A DNA stretch of 55,387 bases from assembly GCA_949296825.1 (NCBI GenBank), contig CASFQZ010000015.1, positions 1 through 55,387 on the forward strand, written 5' to 3'. Origin of the DNA: an uncultured Eubacteriales bacterium (lineage in GTDB: Bacteria > Bacillota > Clostridia > Oscillospirales > Acutalibacteraceae). This document shows positions 1 to 8,426 of the stretch, piece after piece. The translations under genes were made by a program, and so were the position numbers. The number at the start of each line of letters is the position of its first letter. Position 1 is the stretch's first letter. The notes under the pieces are model-generated. The model did not search any database. It was not told where the DNA came from and worked only from the letters and a program-made list of their open reading frames with translations.

Positions 1-1
1 T

Positions 2-622
2 GAAATCCCCGGTGAATATACCATCCGTGAGGGAACCATTACCATCGGCGATGGGGCGTTCGTGTACTGCGATGCCTTGACCTCAATAGTGATCCCGGAC
101 AGCGTAACCACCATCGGCGATTCTGCGTTCTGGAGCTGCGATGCCCTGACCACGGTGTATTATACCGGCACCGAGGAACAGTGGAATGCCATTTCGATTG
201 GTGAATCTAATGAGGAGCTTTTGAATGCGGCGCTGATTTTCGGCGAGATGCCAGAAGACCCCTGCGCCGCCGGTCACACCGAAGCAATCATCCCCGGCAA
301 GGCGGCGACCTGCATCGAAACCGGCTGGACCGAGGGCAAGAAGTGCTCGGTCTGCGGCGAAATCTTGCTGCCGCAGGAAGAAATTCCGGCGCTGGGACAT
401 ACACCCGGTGCGTGGGAGGTCGTGCGTGAGCCTTCCGTTACGCAGACCGGATGGGAGGAACAGCATTGTACGGTTTGCGGCGCCCTGCTGCATAGTCGCG
501 AAACGGAAAAATTACAGGAGTCTCCGGCAGATAAAAATCCCATTTTAGAAATCTTTGAAAAAATCATCGATTTCTTTAAGCAAATCATCAGCTGGTTTGA
601 GCGTTTATTCCGGATTGTCTGA
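2..622 (+). CDS. BspA-like leucine-rich-repeat surface protein, C-terminal part (5' truncated by window)
   Basis: The reading frame is open from the left edge, so the N-terminus is missing. The first ~65 residues contain two BspA/Treponema-type LRR units (pattern IGDGAF..C..LTSIVIPDSVTTIGDSAF), followed by the YYTGTEEQWNAI closing motif typical of such arrays in gut Firmicutes. A Cys-rich module with two CxxCG pairs (CSVCGE, CTVCGA) in repeated 'GW.E...C..CG' units follows, then a short linker and a C-terminal amphipathic segment rich in Phe, Ile and Trp (about 28 residues, starting NPILEIFEKI). LRR proteins of this type are extracellular and bind host or matrix partners; that role is family knowledge, and the partner is unknown here. 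No LPxTG motif is seen. A strong terminator follows directly. Confidence 0.8.
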   Translation, partial: EIPGEYTIREGTITIGDGAFVYCDALTSIVIPDSVTTIGDSAFWSCDALTTVYYTGTEEQWNAISIGESNEELLNAALIFGEMPEDPCAAGHTEAIIPGKAATCIETGWTEGKKCSVCGEILLPQEEIPALGHTPGAWEVVREPSVTQTGWEEQHCTVCGALLHSRETEKLQESPADKNPILEIFEKIIDFFKQIISWFERLFRIV

Positions 623-636
623 TCTGTATGTGTAAG

Positions 637-677
637 CAGCCGCCTGCAGGATTTTACTCCGCAGGCGGCTGTTTTTT
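637..677 (+). terminator. Intrinsic terminator of the LRR gene
   Basis: An 11-bp GC-rich perfect stem (CAGCCGCCTGC with its complement at 661-671) has a 13-nt loop and is followed by six T. It begins 15 bases after the LRR stop codon. Confidence 0.92.
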
Positions 678-718
678 GTATGATGGGCATCCCCTTGGTC
701 TGTGGTGAAATCCACAAG

Positions 719-1066
719 GGGCGTATTTGTCGGATAAGCCGGAAAAAGACAGCGAAGCCCCGTAACCCATGGGGGTAGGCAGACAGGTTGACGGGGCAAG
801 ACCGGCAGGCTTATCCCTCAAGGATTCACAAGAGGGGTATGCAGAAGCTGGGAATCGAAAAAGACCTGGTGAGGCTGACAGCGTTTTGTGGCGACCGCTG
901 CTGCCGGGTCACGGCTAAGACATGCGTTGCCAGGGGAATCACGAAAGATGTGTTAGCAAAATCAGGGCTTGTAAGCTGTCTTGATTGCTGCAATGAGCTT
1001 ATGCCGAACCGGCGTATGCCGAACGGCATGTATGGTGGTGGGGGAGGAAGAGAAAATCTCTTATAT
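719..1066 (+). mobile_element. Probable ORF-less group II intron remnant
   Basis: This stretch has no credible gene. At 1008-1039 it folds like a group II intron domain V: a 9-position lower helix (ACCGGCGTA with TATGGTGGT), a 2-nt bulge (TG), a 4-bp upper helix and a GAAC tetraloop. Just downstream, AAGAGA/TCTCTT with a short loop and an unpaired A after the stem resembles domain VI with its branch-point adenosine. The upstream part (about 719-1000) is stem-rich, as expected of domain I, but I cannot fold it by eye. No reverse transcriptase/maturase is present. The lower helix contains a G-G mismatch, which suggests decay. The 5' boundary is uncertain because no clear GTGYG start is visible. 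Function is inferred from fold resemblance only. Confidence 0.5.
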
Positions 1067-1147
1067 TCGTTATTCCAAAGCTTTGATCCCGTTTCCGGCA
1101 CACGTCGATGCGCTCTGCATCGGTATATGAGATTGTGTAAAGACAGT

Positions 1148-1190
1148 AAAAATCCTTCTAAATGACATATTGCCAGATAGAAGGATTTTT
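1148..1190 (-). terminator. Terminator of gdhA (works in both directions)
   Basis: A 13-bp stem (AAAAATCCTTCTA with TAGAAGGATTTTT at 1178-1190) has flanking A and T tracts, so it can terminate gdhA on the minus strand and anything reading rightwards through the intron-like region. Confidence 0.85.
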
Positions 1191-1218
1191 TATCGTTACC
1201 TTTCTTTTCGCGAACGGC

Positions 1219-2565
1219 TTATACTAAACCCTGTTCCAACATCGCATCTGCTACCTTGGTAAAGCCCGCGATATTGGCACCTGCGATCAGGTCGTAGCCC
1301 ATGCCGTATTCTTCGGACGCGGCAGCGGAGGAATCATGGATATTGATCATGATCTCTTTCAGCTTGTGATCGACCTGCTCGCCGCTCCACATATTTCTGG
1401 TGGAGTTCTGGCTCATTTCCAGCGCGGAAACCGCAACGCCGCCGGCATTGACTGCCTTGGAGGGGGCGACCACCAGCTTCTTCTGCAAATATTCCAGAGC
1501 TTCGTTTGTGGTAGACATATTGGAACATTCCAGATAATACTTTGTTCCGTTGTTAACAATGGTTTCGGCATCTTTGATGTCGACTTCATTCTGCGTTGCG
1601 CAGGGCATGACAATGTCGCCCTTTACGCTCCAGGGTTTTTCACCCTCGTGATACTCGGCGCCGAATTTGTCGGCATACTCCTTCAGCACATTGCCGTGAC
1701 CCTTTGCGCGCATGACCAGAAGATAATCGATTTTTTCATCGGTCACAACGCCGTCTTTATCGTAAACATAACCCTTCGAGCCGGAAATGGTAACAGGCTT
1801 TGCGCCCAGCTCCACCAGTTTTTTAATCGCACCCCAGGTTACATTGCCGTAACCGGAAAGCACAACGGTCTTGCCCTTGACAATCTCATTAAAATGCTGC
1901 AGCATTCTTTCAAGATAATAAATCGCGCCGTAGCCGGTCGCCTCGGGGCGAATCAGCGAACCGCCGTAACCCAATCCCTTGCCGGTCAAAACGCCCTGCA
2001 GACTCGCGCCGGTGATGCGCTTATACTGACCGTACAGATAGCCGACCTCTCTTGCACCAACGCCGATATCACCGGCGGGTACGTCGGTATCCGGACCGAT
2101 ATGACGGTAAAGCTCCGTCATAAAGCTTTGACAGAACCGCATGATTTCCGCGTCACTCTTGCCTTTGGGATCAAAATCAGAGCCGCCTTTGCCGCCGCCG
2201 ATGGGCAGTCCGGTCAGACTGTTTTTGAAAATCTGCTCAAACCCAAGGAATTTCACCGTGCCGATGTATACCGAAGGATGGAAGCGCAGCCCCCCTTTAT
2301 AAGGTCCGATCACACTGCTGAATTGAATGCGGAAACCGCGGTTGACCCGGAAATTCCCCTCATCGTCAATCCACGGTACACGGAAGATGATCTGGCGCTC
2401 CGGCTCGGTAATGCGCTCGGCAATATTTGCCTTTTCATATTCCGGATGCCTGTCAAACACCGGGGAGAGGGAAGTGAGCACTTCCTCGACGGTCTGGATG
2501 AATTCAGGCTCCGCTGCATTCTTTTCTTTGACCTTGGCGATCACTTTTGCAAGATACTCGTTCAT
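1219..2565 (-). CDS. gdhA: Glutamate dehydrogenase, NADP-type hexameric family
   Basis: The 448-residue protein has the usual length for bacterial hexameric GDH. It interconverts glutamate with 2-oxoglutarate and ammonium in the cytoplasm. The N-terminal substrate domain has the Lys-containing glycine-rich signature GLPIGGGKGGSDFDPKG and the catalytic region DVPAGDIGVGAREVGYL. The Rossmann coenzyme domain follows, with GYGNVTWGA and, nearby, ISGSKGY. The S-G-S rather than an acidic residue after beta-2 favours NADP, as in the family. The start ATG is preceded by GGAAGGA at normal spacing. It is transcribed alone, divergently from nifJ, with its own promoter at 2647-2675. Gut Clostridia use this enzyme both for ammonium assimilation and in amino-acid fermentation; the sequence does not decide direction. 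Confidence 0.97.
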   Translation of the reverse strand: MNEYLAKVIAKVKEKNAAEPEFIQTVEEVLTSLSPVFDRHPEYEKANIAERITEPERQIIFRVPWIDDEGNFRVNRGFRIQFSSVIGPYKGGLRFHPSVYIGTVKFLGFEQIFKNSLTGLPIGGGKGGSDFDPKGKSDAEIMRFCQSFMTELYRHIGPDTDVPAGDIGVGAREVGYLYGQYKRITGASLQGVLTGKGLGYGGSLIRPEATGYGAIYYLERMLQHFNEIVKGKTVVLSGYGNVTWGAIKKLVELGAKPVTISGSKGYVYDKDGVVTDEKIDYLLVMRAKGHGNVLKEYADKFGAEYHEGEKPWSVKGDIVMPCATQNEVDIKDAETIVNNGTKYYLECSNMSTTNEALEYLQKKLVVAPSKAVNAGGVAVSALEMSQNSTRNMWSGEQVDHKLKEIMINIHDSSAAASEEYGMGYDLIAGANIAGFTKVADAMLEQGLV

Positions 2566-2646
2566 GGCTATCTGTCCTTCCGATTAAAATTGAAAATGCG
2601 TTCTGCTTCGGCTTACAGTCGAATCATATCTGCAAATTTAGCTTGA

Positions 2647-2675
2647 ATTATAGCATAAACTGTATATATATGCAA
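2647..2675 (-). promoter_or_regulatory. gdhA promoter (sigma-A type)
   Basis: On the minus strand a TTGCAT -35 is followed after 17 bases by a perfect TATAAT -10. It lies 82 bases upstream of the gdhA ATG. The -35 is weak (3 of 6). Confidence 0.65.
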
Positions 2676-2808
2676 GAACTTTGCCGATTTTTTTCATCTT
2701 TATACAGTTGCCCAAAAATTTCACCGTTCTTCCGTATGATTCTGAAAAATATACTAATTTTACGCCAAAACCAATCTGTATTTTTTCACCATTTATTGAA
2801 TTTTTATA

Positions 2809-2837
2809 TTTACATTCGCCTTCAAGAGTGCTAAAAT
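2809..2837 (+). promoter_or_regulatory. nifJ promoter (sigma-A type)
   Basis: TTTACA, 17-base spacer, TAAAAT (5 of 6 matches in both elements). Transcription starting near 2844 would give a leader of about 137 bases before the nifJ ATG. Confidence 0.7.
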
Positions 2838-2843
2838 ACTAAT

Positions 2844-2980
2844 TGTTGCAATGGAATGCGGATTGCGGCTGTCTTGTCATGTCCAAAGATGACAGCGGTC
2901 TTTCGCAGAGATTGCCTGTCGGCGCTCCCGGCAGTATTGGCGTATCAACAATTTTTCTCTCAAGGAGGATTTGTCAGCTT
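2844..2980 (+). promoter_or_regulatory. Structured nifJ 5' leader with competing pairings
   Basis: The leader holds three mutually exclusive pairings. GCTGTC (2868-2873) can pair with GACAGC (2891-2896). TGTCAT (2875-2880) can pair with ATGACA (2889-2894). GACAG can instead pair with CTGTC at 2916-2920. No terminator T-tract is seen before the Shine-Dalgarno AAGGAGG at 2962-2968. No known riboswitch class is recognised. Confidence 0.35.
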
Positions 2981-5900
2981 ATGGCAAGAAAAATGAAAAC
3001 CATGAAAGGTAACGCCGCAGCGGCATATGTGTCCTACGCGTTTACCGAAGTAGCTGCCATTTACCCGATCACGCCTTCTTCCGATATGGCGGAAGAAACG
3101 GATCAGATGGCTGCAAAGGGTGTTAAGAACATTTTCGGTCAGACCGTCAAGGTTGCTGAAATGCAGTCTGAAGGCGGCGCTGCAGGTGCCGTTCACGGCT
3201 CCCTTGCTGCCGGCGCTCTTACCACAACTTATACCGCATCGCAGGGTCTTCTTTTGATGATCCCCAATATGTATAAGATTGCGGGTGAGCTGCTCCCCGG
3301 TGTGATTGATGTTTCTGCGCGCTGTGTTGCGTCTCATGCGCTGAACATTTTCGGCGACCATTCCGATGTTTATGCCTGCCGCCAGACCGGTTATGCCATG
3401 CTTTGCTCCGGTAATGTGCAGGAAGTTATGGATCTGGGCGCAGTGGCGCATCTGTCCACCATTAAGAGCCGCGTGCCGTTCCTTCATTTCTTTGATGGTT
3501 TCCGTACCTCCCATGAGATTCAAAAAATCGAAGTTTGGGATTATGACGAGCTGAAGAGCATGGTCGATTTCGACGCTGTCAACGACTTCCGCCGCAGAGC
3601 TCTGAATCCTGAGCATCCTGTTCTTCGCGGCTCCGCGCAGAACCCTGATATTTTCTTCCAGGCGCGCGAGGCCTGCAATCCCTATTATGAAAATGTTGTC
3701 GATGTAACCGAAAAGTATATGGAAGAAGTTAATAAGCGCATCGGCACCAACTATAAGCTCTTTAATTATTACGGCGCGCCCGATGCCGAAAAGGTCATCA
3801 TCGCCATGGGCTCTGTCTGTGATACTATTAAAGAGACCGTTGACTATCTCAACGCCCAGGGGCAGAAGACCGGTCTGATTACAGTCCGCCTGTACAGACC
3901 TTTCTCTGTGAAACACCTTCTTGCAGTTATGCCTAAGAGTGTAAAATGCATCTCCGTTCTGGATCGTACCAAAGAGCCCGGCTCTCTGGGTGAACCCCTG
4001 TATCTTGACGTTGTTGCCGCTCTGCATGATTCTGAGTTCAAGGATGTTCCCGTTTATGGCGGCAGATACGGTCTCGGCTCCAAGGATACCAATCCTGCCT
4101 GCATTGCTGCGGTTTATACCAATATGGATGCTGCCGAGCCGAAGAAGCGCTTCACCATCGGCATTGACGATGATGTGACCCATCTGTCTCTGCCCATCGT
4201 TCCCTTTGCCGATACCACGCCTGCGGGTACCTATTCCTGCAAATTCTGGGGACTTGGCTCCGACGGCACCGTTGGTGCGAACCAGAACACCATTAAGATC
4301 ATCGGCGATAATACCGATATGTACGCCCAAGGTTATTTCGCCTATGACTCCAAGAAATCCGGCGGTTTGACCGTTTCGCATCTTCGTTTCGGAAAAAATC
4401 CGATCACATCCACTTACTATATCAATAGTGCCGATTTCGTTGCCTGCTCCAATCCTTCCTATGTTACTAAATACAACATGGTGGAAGATCTGAAAGACGG
4501 CGGTACATTCCTTTTGAACTGCCAGTGGACGCCCGAAGAGCTGGATAAGGAACTGCCCGGCCATATGAAAAAATATATTGCCGAGCATAAGGTCAATCTC
4601 TATATTATCGACGCGATTTCCATCGCTAAAGAACTTGGTTTGCGCGGCAGAACCAATACGGTGCTGCAATCCGCTTTCTTCAATCTGACCGGCATCATCC
4701 CTGCGGATAAAGCCAATCAGCTGATGAAAGACGCCGCGACCCGTTCCTTCAGCAAAAAGGGCGAAGAGATTGTTAAGATGAACCATGACGCCATTGACAG
4801 AGGCGCCAACAGCGCGGTCAAAGTCGAGGTTCCCGCTTCCTGGGCAAAGGCTGAGAGCACCGTTGTAGAAAAGACCGTTGTTTCCTCTCGCCCCGAGATG
4901 GTTGATTTCGTCAAAAACATCCTTGATCCCATCAATGAGCAGAAGGGTGACGCTCTGCCGGTTTCTACCTTTGTTCATGCGGCGGATGGCACCTTCCCCC
5001 AGGGCTCTGCCGCTTTTGAGAAGCGCGGCGTAGCTGTGGATGTCCCCACCTGGGATCCCGCCAAGTGCGTTCAGTGTCATCTGTGCTCGCTGGTTTGCCC
5101 TCACGCCGTTCTTCGTCCGGTGATTATGACCGAAGACGAAGCCGCTGCTGCTCCCGCACAGGCACATATCACCGACGCAAAGCAGCTGCCGGGCTATAAA
5201 TATGTCATGACCGTTTCCGTTCTGGATTGCACCGGCTGCGGCTCCTGCGCCAATGTCTGCCCGACGAAGGCATTGACCATGACTTCTCTGGCATCTCAGG
5301 AAGATCAGCAGGCTGTCTTTGATTACGGTACCACCGTCCCTGCCAAGCAGGAAGCGAAAGACAAGTTTGCCAAGCAGTTGATTAAATCCAGTCAGCTCAA
5401 TCAACCGTTGCTCGAGTTCTCCGGCGCTTGCGGCGGATGCGGTGAAACTCCTTATGCGAAGCTCGTTACCCAGCTGTTCGGTGATAGAATGTATATCGCC
5501 AATGCTACCGGCTGTTCCTCGATTTGGGGTGGCAGCGCGCCGAGCACGCCCTATACGGTCAATAAGGAAGGCAAGGGTCCCGCTTGGGCTAACTCCTTGT
5601 TTGAAGATAACGCCGAATATGGTTTCGGTATGATGCTGGCGAATAACCAGATCCGCGCTCGACTGGCGGAAAAAGTTGCCATGCTCAAGGATTGCGACAA
5701 GGCATCCGATGAGCTGAAAGCCGCCTGCGATGCCTGGCTTTCCACCATGGATGACAGCACCACCAATGCTGCGCCTGCGGAGGCTTTGACTGCGGCTCTG
5801 AAAGCCTATACCTTCGATTCTGCTGCCTGCAAAGCGGTCGCCGATGAGATTCTGACCGATTCCGATTATCTTGCCAAAAAGTCTCAGTGGATCTTTGGCG

Positions 5901-6541
5901 GCGACGGTTGGGCATATGATATCGGTTTTGGCGGTCTGGATCATGTAATCGCCCAGAATGAGGATGTCAATATTCTGGTATTCGATACCGAGGTCTACTC
6001 CAACACCGGCGGACAGGCTTCTAAATCCACACCGACCGGTGCGGTCGCCAAGTTTGCTGCCAAGGGCAAAACCGTCAAGAAGAAAGATCTGGCGCAGATT
6101 GCGATGAGCTATGGCTATGTTTATGTCGCACAGGTCGCGCTTGGTGCGGACCCGAATCAGTGCATCAAGGCGCTGAAAGAAGCTGAAGCATATAAAGGAC
6201 CCTCCATCGTTATTTGCTATGCTCCCTGTATCAACCATGGCATCAAGGGCGGTCTTGCCAATAACATTGCCGAAGAGAAAAAAGCGGTTGCTGCCGGGTA
6301 CTGGAACAATTTCCGCTTCAACCCCGAATTGGCTGCTGAAGGCAAGAACCCGCTGACCATCGACAGCAAGGCGCCGACCGCGAGTTATCGCGACTTCATC
6401 ATGAATGAGACACGCTATACCTCCCTGCAAAGGACCTTCCCGGATAGAGCGGAAGCGCTCTATGAAAAATCCGAAGAGTTTGCAAAGGATAAGTATGCGC
6501 ATCTGCTGAAGTTGGTTGCTCTGTACGGTTCGGAAGAATAA
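2981..6541 (+). CDS. nifJ: Pyruvate:ferredoxin (flavodoxin) oxidoreductase
   Basis: The single-chain PFOR of 1186 residues converts pyruvate and CoA to acetyl-CoA and CO2 with reduction of ferredoxin, the central step of clostridial fermentation. The domain order is visible: N-terminal pyrimidine-binding domain (YPITPSSDMAEE), transketolase-like domain II, gamma domain, an inserted two-[4Fe-4S] ferredoxin domain (CVQCHLCSLVCPHAV and CTGCGSCANVCPTKA), the proximal-cluster cysteines (GACGGCGETPY), then the ThDP domain with GDGWAYDIGFGGLDHV and NTGGQASKSTPTGAVAKF. Start choice: ATG 2981 follows AAGGAGG by 12 bases; a longer frame reaching back to 2843 has no ribosome site and encodes unrelated leader residues. 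It is monocistronic and closes with a hairpin. Confidence 0.98.
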   Translation: MARKMKTMKGNAAAAYVSYAFTEVAAIYPITPSSDMAEETDQMAAKGVKNIFGQTVKVAEMQSEGGAAGAVHGSLAAGALTTTYTASQGLLLMIPNMYKIAGELLPGVIDVSARCVASHALNIFGDHSDVYACRQTGYAMLCSGNVQEVMDLGAVAHLSTIKSRVPFLHFFDGFRTSHEIQKIEVWDYDELKSMVDFDAVNDFRRRALNPEHPVLRGSAQNPDIFFQAREACNPYYENVVDVTEKYMEEVNKRIGTNYKLFNYYGAPDAEKVIIAMGSVCDTIKETVDYLNAQGQKTGLITVRLYRPFSVKHLLAVMPKSVKCISVLDRTKEPGSLGEPLYLDVVAALHDSEFKDVPVYGGRYGLGSKDTNPACIAAVYTNMDAAEPKKRFTIGIDDDVTHLSLPIVPFADTTPAGTYSCKFWGLGSDGTVGANQNTIKIIGDNTDMYAQGYFAYDSKKSGGLTVSHLRFGKNPITSTYYINSADFVACSNPSYVTKYNMVEDLKDGGTFLLNCQWTPEELDKELPGHMKKYIAEHKVNLYIIDAISIAKELGLRGRTNTVLQSAFFNLTGIIPADKANQLMKDAATRSFSKKGEEIVKMNHDAIDRGANSAVKVEVPASWAKAESTVVEKTVVSSRPEMVDFVKNILDPINEQKGDALPVSTFVHAADGTFPQGSAAFEKRGVAVDVPTWDPAKCVQCHLCSLVCPHAVLRPVIMTEDEAAAAPAQAHITDAKQLPGYKYVMTVSVLDCTGCGSCANVCPTKALTMTSLASQEDQQAVFDYGTTVPAKQEAKDKFAKQLIKSSQLNQPLLEFSGACGGCGETPYAKLVTQLFGDRMYIANATGCSSIWGGSAPSTPYTVNKEGKGPAWANSLFEDNAEYGFGMMLANNQIRARLAEKVAMLKDCDKASDELKAACDAWLSTMDDSTTNAAPAEALTAALKAYTFDSAACKAVADEILTDSDYLAKKSQWIFGGDGWAYDIGFGGLDHVIAQNEDVNILVFDTEVYSNTGGQASKSTPTGAVAKFAAKGKTVKKKDLAQIAMSYGYVYVAQVALGADPNQCIKALKEAEAYKGPSIVICYAPCINHGIKGGLANNIAEEKKAVAAGYWNNFRFNPELAAEGKNPLTIDSKAPTASYRDFIMNETRYTSLQRTFPDRAEALYEKSEEFAKDKYAHLLKLVALYGSEE

Positions 6542-6559
6542 GCGATAGGTAAATTTGTC

Positions 6560-6595
6560 AACGGCGTTTGTCAAACCGACAAACGCCGTTGTTAT
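6560..6595 (+). terminator. nifJ terminator hairpin
   Basis: A perfect 13-bp stem (AACGGCGTTTGTC with GACAAACGCCGTT) with a 5-nt loop is followed by a T-rich but interrupted tract. Confidence 0.8.
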
Positions 6596-6633
6596 CTTTT
6601 GATCGCAGATTTCATGGTCCGGCAAATATTTCC

Positions 6634-6662
6634 TTGAAAACCGGGAATAAATATGCTATAGT
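6634..6662 (+). promoter_or_regulatory. Promoter of the 6687 gene
   Basis: TTGAAA, 17-base spacer, TATAGT, with an extended -10 TG one base before the hexamer. It lies 24 bases upstream of the start codon. Confidence 0.65.
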
Positions 6663-6686
6663 TTAATTTGTTAGGGGGAATGCCTG

Positions 6687-7136
6687 ATGAAAAGCATGGT
6701 ACTTAAGCTGCTGTTTTCTGCGCTATTCTGGTTTGTCATGTTCTTATCCTCCGGCAAACTGAAAGAGCTTTTTAAGAAGGAGAAAATTGAAGCGTTGACG
6801 GCTGATTATATTCAGTATTTTGAACGCGAAGGGAAGCAATATCTGAAATTTACCATCAAAAATGATACGACCGCCGAGGTTTGCTATAATACCGAGGGGT
6901 ATCTTTCGCAAAAAAAGGCGGAGAATGTGCTTACCGTGCCAATGAAAGAGCATCATGCTTATTCCGGAGCATCCTATTTTATCGCCCCTGGTGACATGAT
7001 GGATTATGAGATTTGCTTAAGTGATTATTATGATCCATTGCCGCCCGGCGCCTATTGTTACCATAAAACGGTCGGCTGTTTTACTGTGGATGTGAATTTC
7101 CCAATTCCCGAGCCGCCGAAACACAGAGAAAAATAA
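6687..7136 (+). CDS. Small membrane-anchored extracytoplasmic protein of unknown function
   Basis: The 149-residue product is not assigned to a family. Residues about 4-22 form one hydrophobic segment (VLKLLFSALFWFVMFL) followed by a Lys-rich stretch, so it is probably anchored with the rest outside; orientation is inferred. The body, residues 35-140, is predicted beta-rich, with YLKFTIKNDTT near its start and a late motif LPPGAYCYHK. This pattern of 'KFTIKN...' strands and a 'PPGxY' turn is reminiscent of immunoglobulin-like domains in small Firmicutes surface proteins, a weak similarity by eye. The tail is Pro-rich (PIPEPPKHREK). It has its own promoter and GGGGG-type ribosome site, and is monocistronic between nifJ and ruvC. 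Confidence 0.7.
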   Translation: MKSMVLKLLFSALFWFVMFLSSGKLKELFKKEKIEALTADYIQYFEREGKQYLKFTIKNDTTAEVCYNTEGYLSQKKAENVLTVPMKEHHAYSGASYFIAPGDMMDYEICLSDYYDPLPPGAYCYHKTVGCFTVDVNFPIPEPPKHREK

Positions 7137-7151
7137 GGATAATTTTTTCAC

Positions 7152-7183
7152 AGCAGTTTGACTGTATGCCAGGCTGCTTTTTT
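7152..7183 (+). terminator. Weak terminator before ruvC
   Basis: AGCAG/CTGCT 5-bp stem with a long loop followed by six T. It sits 15 bases after the preceding stop codon. Confidence 0.5.
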
Positions 7184-7220
7184 GTTGCTTTGGAAGTTAG
7201 AGATTTGATACATTGTTTGC

Positions 7221-7249
7221 TTGCATTCGACGGAAACTTTTGCTATAAT
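7221..7249 (+). promoter_or_regulatory. ruvCAB promoter
   Basis: TTGCAT, 17-base spacer and perfect TATAAT with an extended TG motif (TGCTATAAT). It lies 28 bases upstream of the ruvC ATG. Confidence 0.75.
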
Positions 7250-7277
7250 AAGCTGAATATGTGTCGGAGGGTCGGAT

Positions 7278-7784
7278 ATGCGAATTCTTGGAATCGACCC
7301 GGGCTACGCCATCGTTGGCTGGGGTGTTGTCGATTACGAAAAAAATCATTTTTCTACTGTGGATTACGGCGCGGTTTTTACCGAAGCAGGCACCCCTTTT
7401 GAACGGCGGCTGGAGATGATTTTTGATGATGTCACTGCTATCATCGCCCGATATCATCCGGATGTCATGTCCATTGAGAAGCTGTTTTTCAATACCAATG
7501 CAAAGACTGCCATTGATGTCAGCCAGGCGCGAGGCGTTACATTATTGGCGGCAGTGAAAAGCGGAATCGACATTTTCGAGTATACTCCGCTGCAGGTTAA
7601 ACAAAGCGTTGTCGGTTACGGCAGAGCGGAAAAAAATCAGGTGCAGGAAATGACAAAAATTCTACTTCACCTGCCGCGCATTCCAAAACCGGACGATACC
7701 GCAGATTCACTGGCTCTGGCAATTTGCCATGCCCACGCGGGAACCTCTGCGCTGGGAATTTTAAATCATAACAGGGGACGATAA
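7278..7784 (+). CDS. ruvC: Holliday junction resolvase RuvC
   Basis: The 168-residue RNase-H-fold endonuclease cuts four-way DNA junctions in homologous recombination. It opens with RILGIDPGYAIVGWGV, whose Asp is the first catalytic acid. Glu of SIEKLFFNTNAKTA and the late acidic residues in PKPDDTADSLALAICHAH supply the remaining metal ligands. Length is normal for RuvC. The start is supported by GGAGG upstream and the promoter at 7221. It is first in ruvC-ruvA-ruvB, so resolvase and branch-migration motor are co-expressed. Confidence 0.97.
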   Translation: MRILGIDPGYAIVGWGVVDYEKNHFSTVDYGAVFTEAGTPFERRLEMIFDDVTAIIARYHPDVMSIEKLFFNTNAKTAIDVSQARGVTLLAAVKSGIDIFEYTPLQVKQSVVGYGRAEKNQVQEMTKILLHLPRIPKPDDTADSLALAICHAHAGTSALGILNHNRGR

Positions 7785-7815
7785 TTTCCGGTTCTGACCA
7801 GAAAGGGCGAAAGTC

Positions 7816-8424
7816 ATGTTTTACAGTTTAAACGGAACCGTTGTTGCGGTGGAAGGCAGCAGCCTTGCCATTTCCTGCGGCGGCGTCGCCTTCCAGGTGC
7901 TGACAAGTTTCGGAACCGCAAAAAAAATCGGCTCTGTCGGCGCGGAAGCAACGGTATATACCTATCTCAGTGTGCGTGAGGATGCGCTGGAGCTATTCGG
8001 TTTTGCTGATCGTGAGGAACTGTCCTGTTTTAAGCTTCTGATTGGGGTGAACGGCGTCGGGCCCAAAGCGGCTCTTGGCATTTTATCCGAAATGTCTCCG
8101 GATCGGCTGGCTTTTTGCATTGCCGCCGGGGATGCGAAAGAGATTCGCAAAGCGCCGGGTGTCGGTCCGAAGCTTGCACAGCGAATCGTACTGGAATTGA
8201 AGGACAAAATTTCCCGATCTCTGGATGCGACTATGGATTTTTCTTCTCCGGCGACCGCAGTCGGTGTAATTTCCGCGTCCGGTACTGCTGAGGAGGCGGT
8301 GACGGCGCTGGAAGTGCTTGGTTATTCCAGAATCGAGGCTGCTTCAGCTGTTGCAAAAGCCGACGAGGAACTTTCCGTGGAAGATAAAATTAAATTCGCG
8401 CTCAAGCTGCTTGCGAGAGGTTAA
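7816..8424 (+). CDS. ruvA: Holliday junction DNA helicase subunit RuvA
   Basis: The 202-residue junction-recognition subunit forms tetramers that load the RuvB motor on four-way junctions. The N-terminal OB fold begins [13 protein letters not shown]. Two helix-hairpin-helix motifs follow, [14 protein letters not shown] and [17 protein letters not shown] flexible linker leads to the C-terminal RuvB-contact domain ([17 protein letters not shown]). It sits 31 bases after ruvC and 2 bases before ruvB. Confidence 0.97.
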   Translation: MFYSLNGTVVAVEGSSLAISCGGVAFQVLTSFGTAKKIGSVGAEATVYTYLSVREDALELFGFADREELSCFKLLIGVNGVGPKAALGILSEMSPDRLAFCIAAGDAKEIRKAPGVGPKLAQRIVLELKDKISRSLDATMDFSSPATAVGVISASGTAEEAVTALEVLGYSRIEAASAVAKADEELSVEDKIKFALKLLARG

Positions 8425-8426
8425 TT

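Noticed and set aside
788-1165. 125-codon frame in the intron-like region
   Set aside because: No ribosome site, composition unlike a protein, and it runs through the domain V/VI hairpins and into the gdhA terminator.
1336-2646. 436-codon open frame on the plus strand opposite gdhA
   Set aside because: Shadow of gdhA; it runs into the gdhA promoter and has no family features.
2843-2980. N-terminal extension of nifJ by 46 codons
   Set aside because: No Shine-Dalgarno at 2843, residues do not resemble PFOR, and AAGGAGG clearly serves ATG 2981.
2960-6625. 1221-codon open frame on the minus strand opposite nifJ
   Set aside because: It mirrors the nifJ codon pattern, has no ribosome site and no recognisable protein motifs; long antisense frames are expected opposite strongly biased genes.
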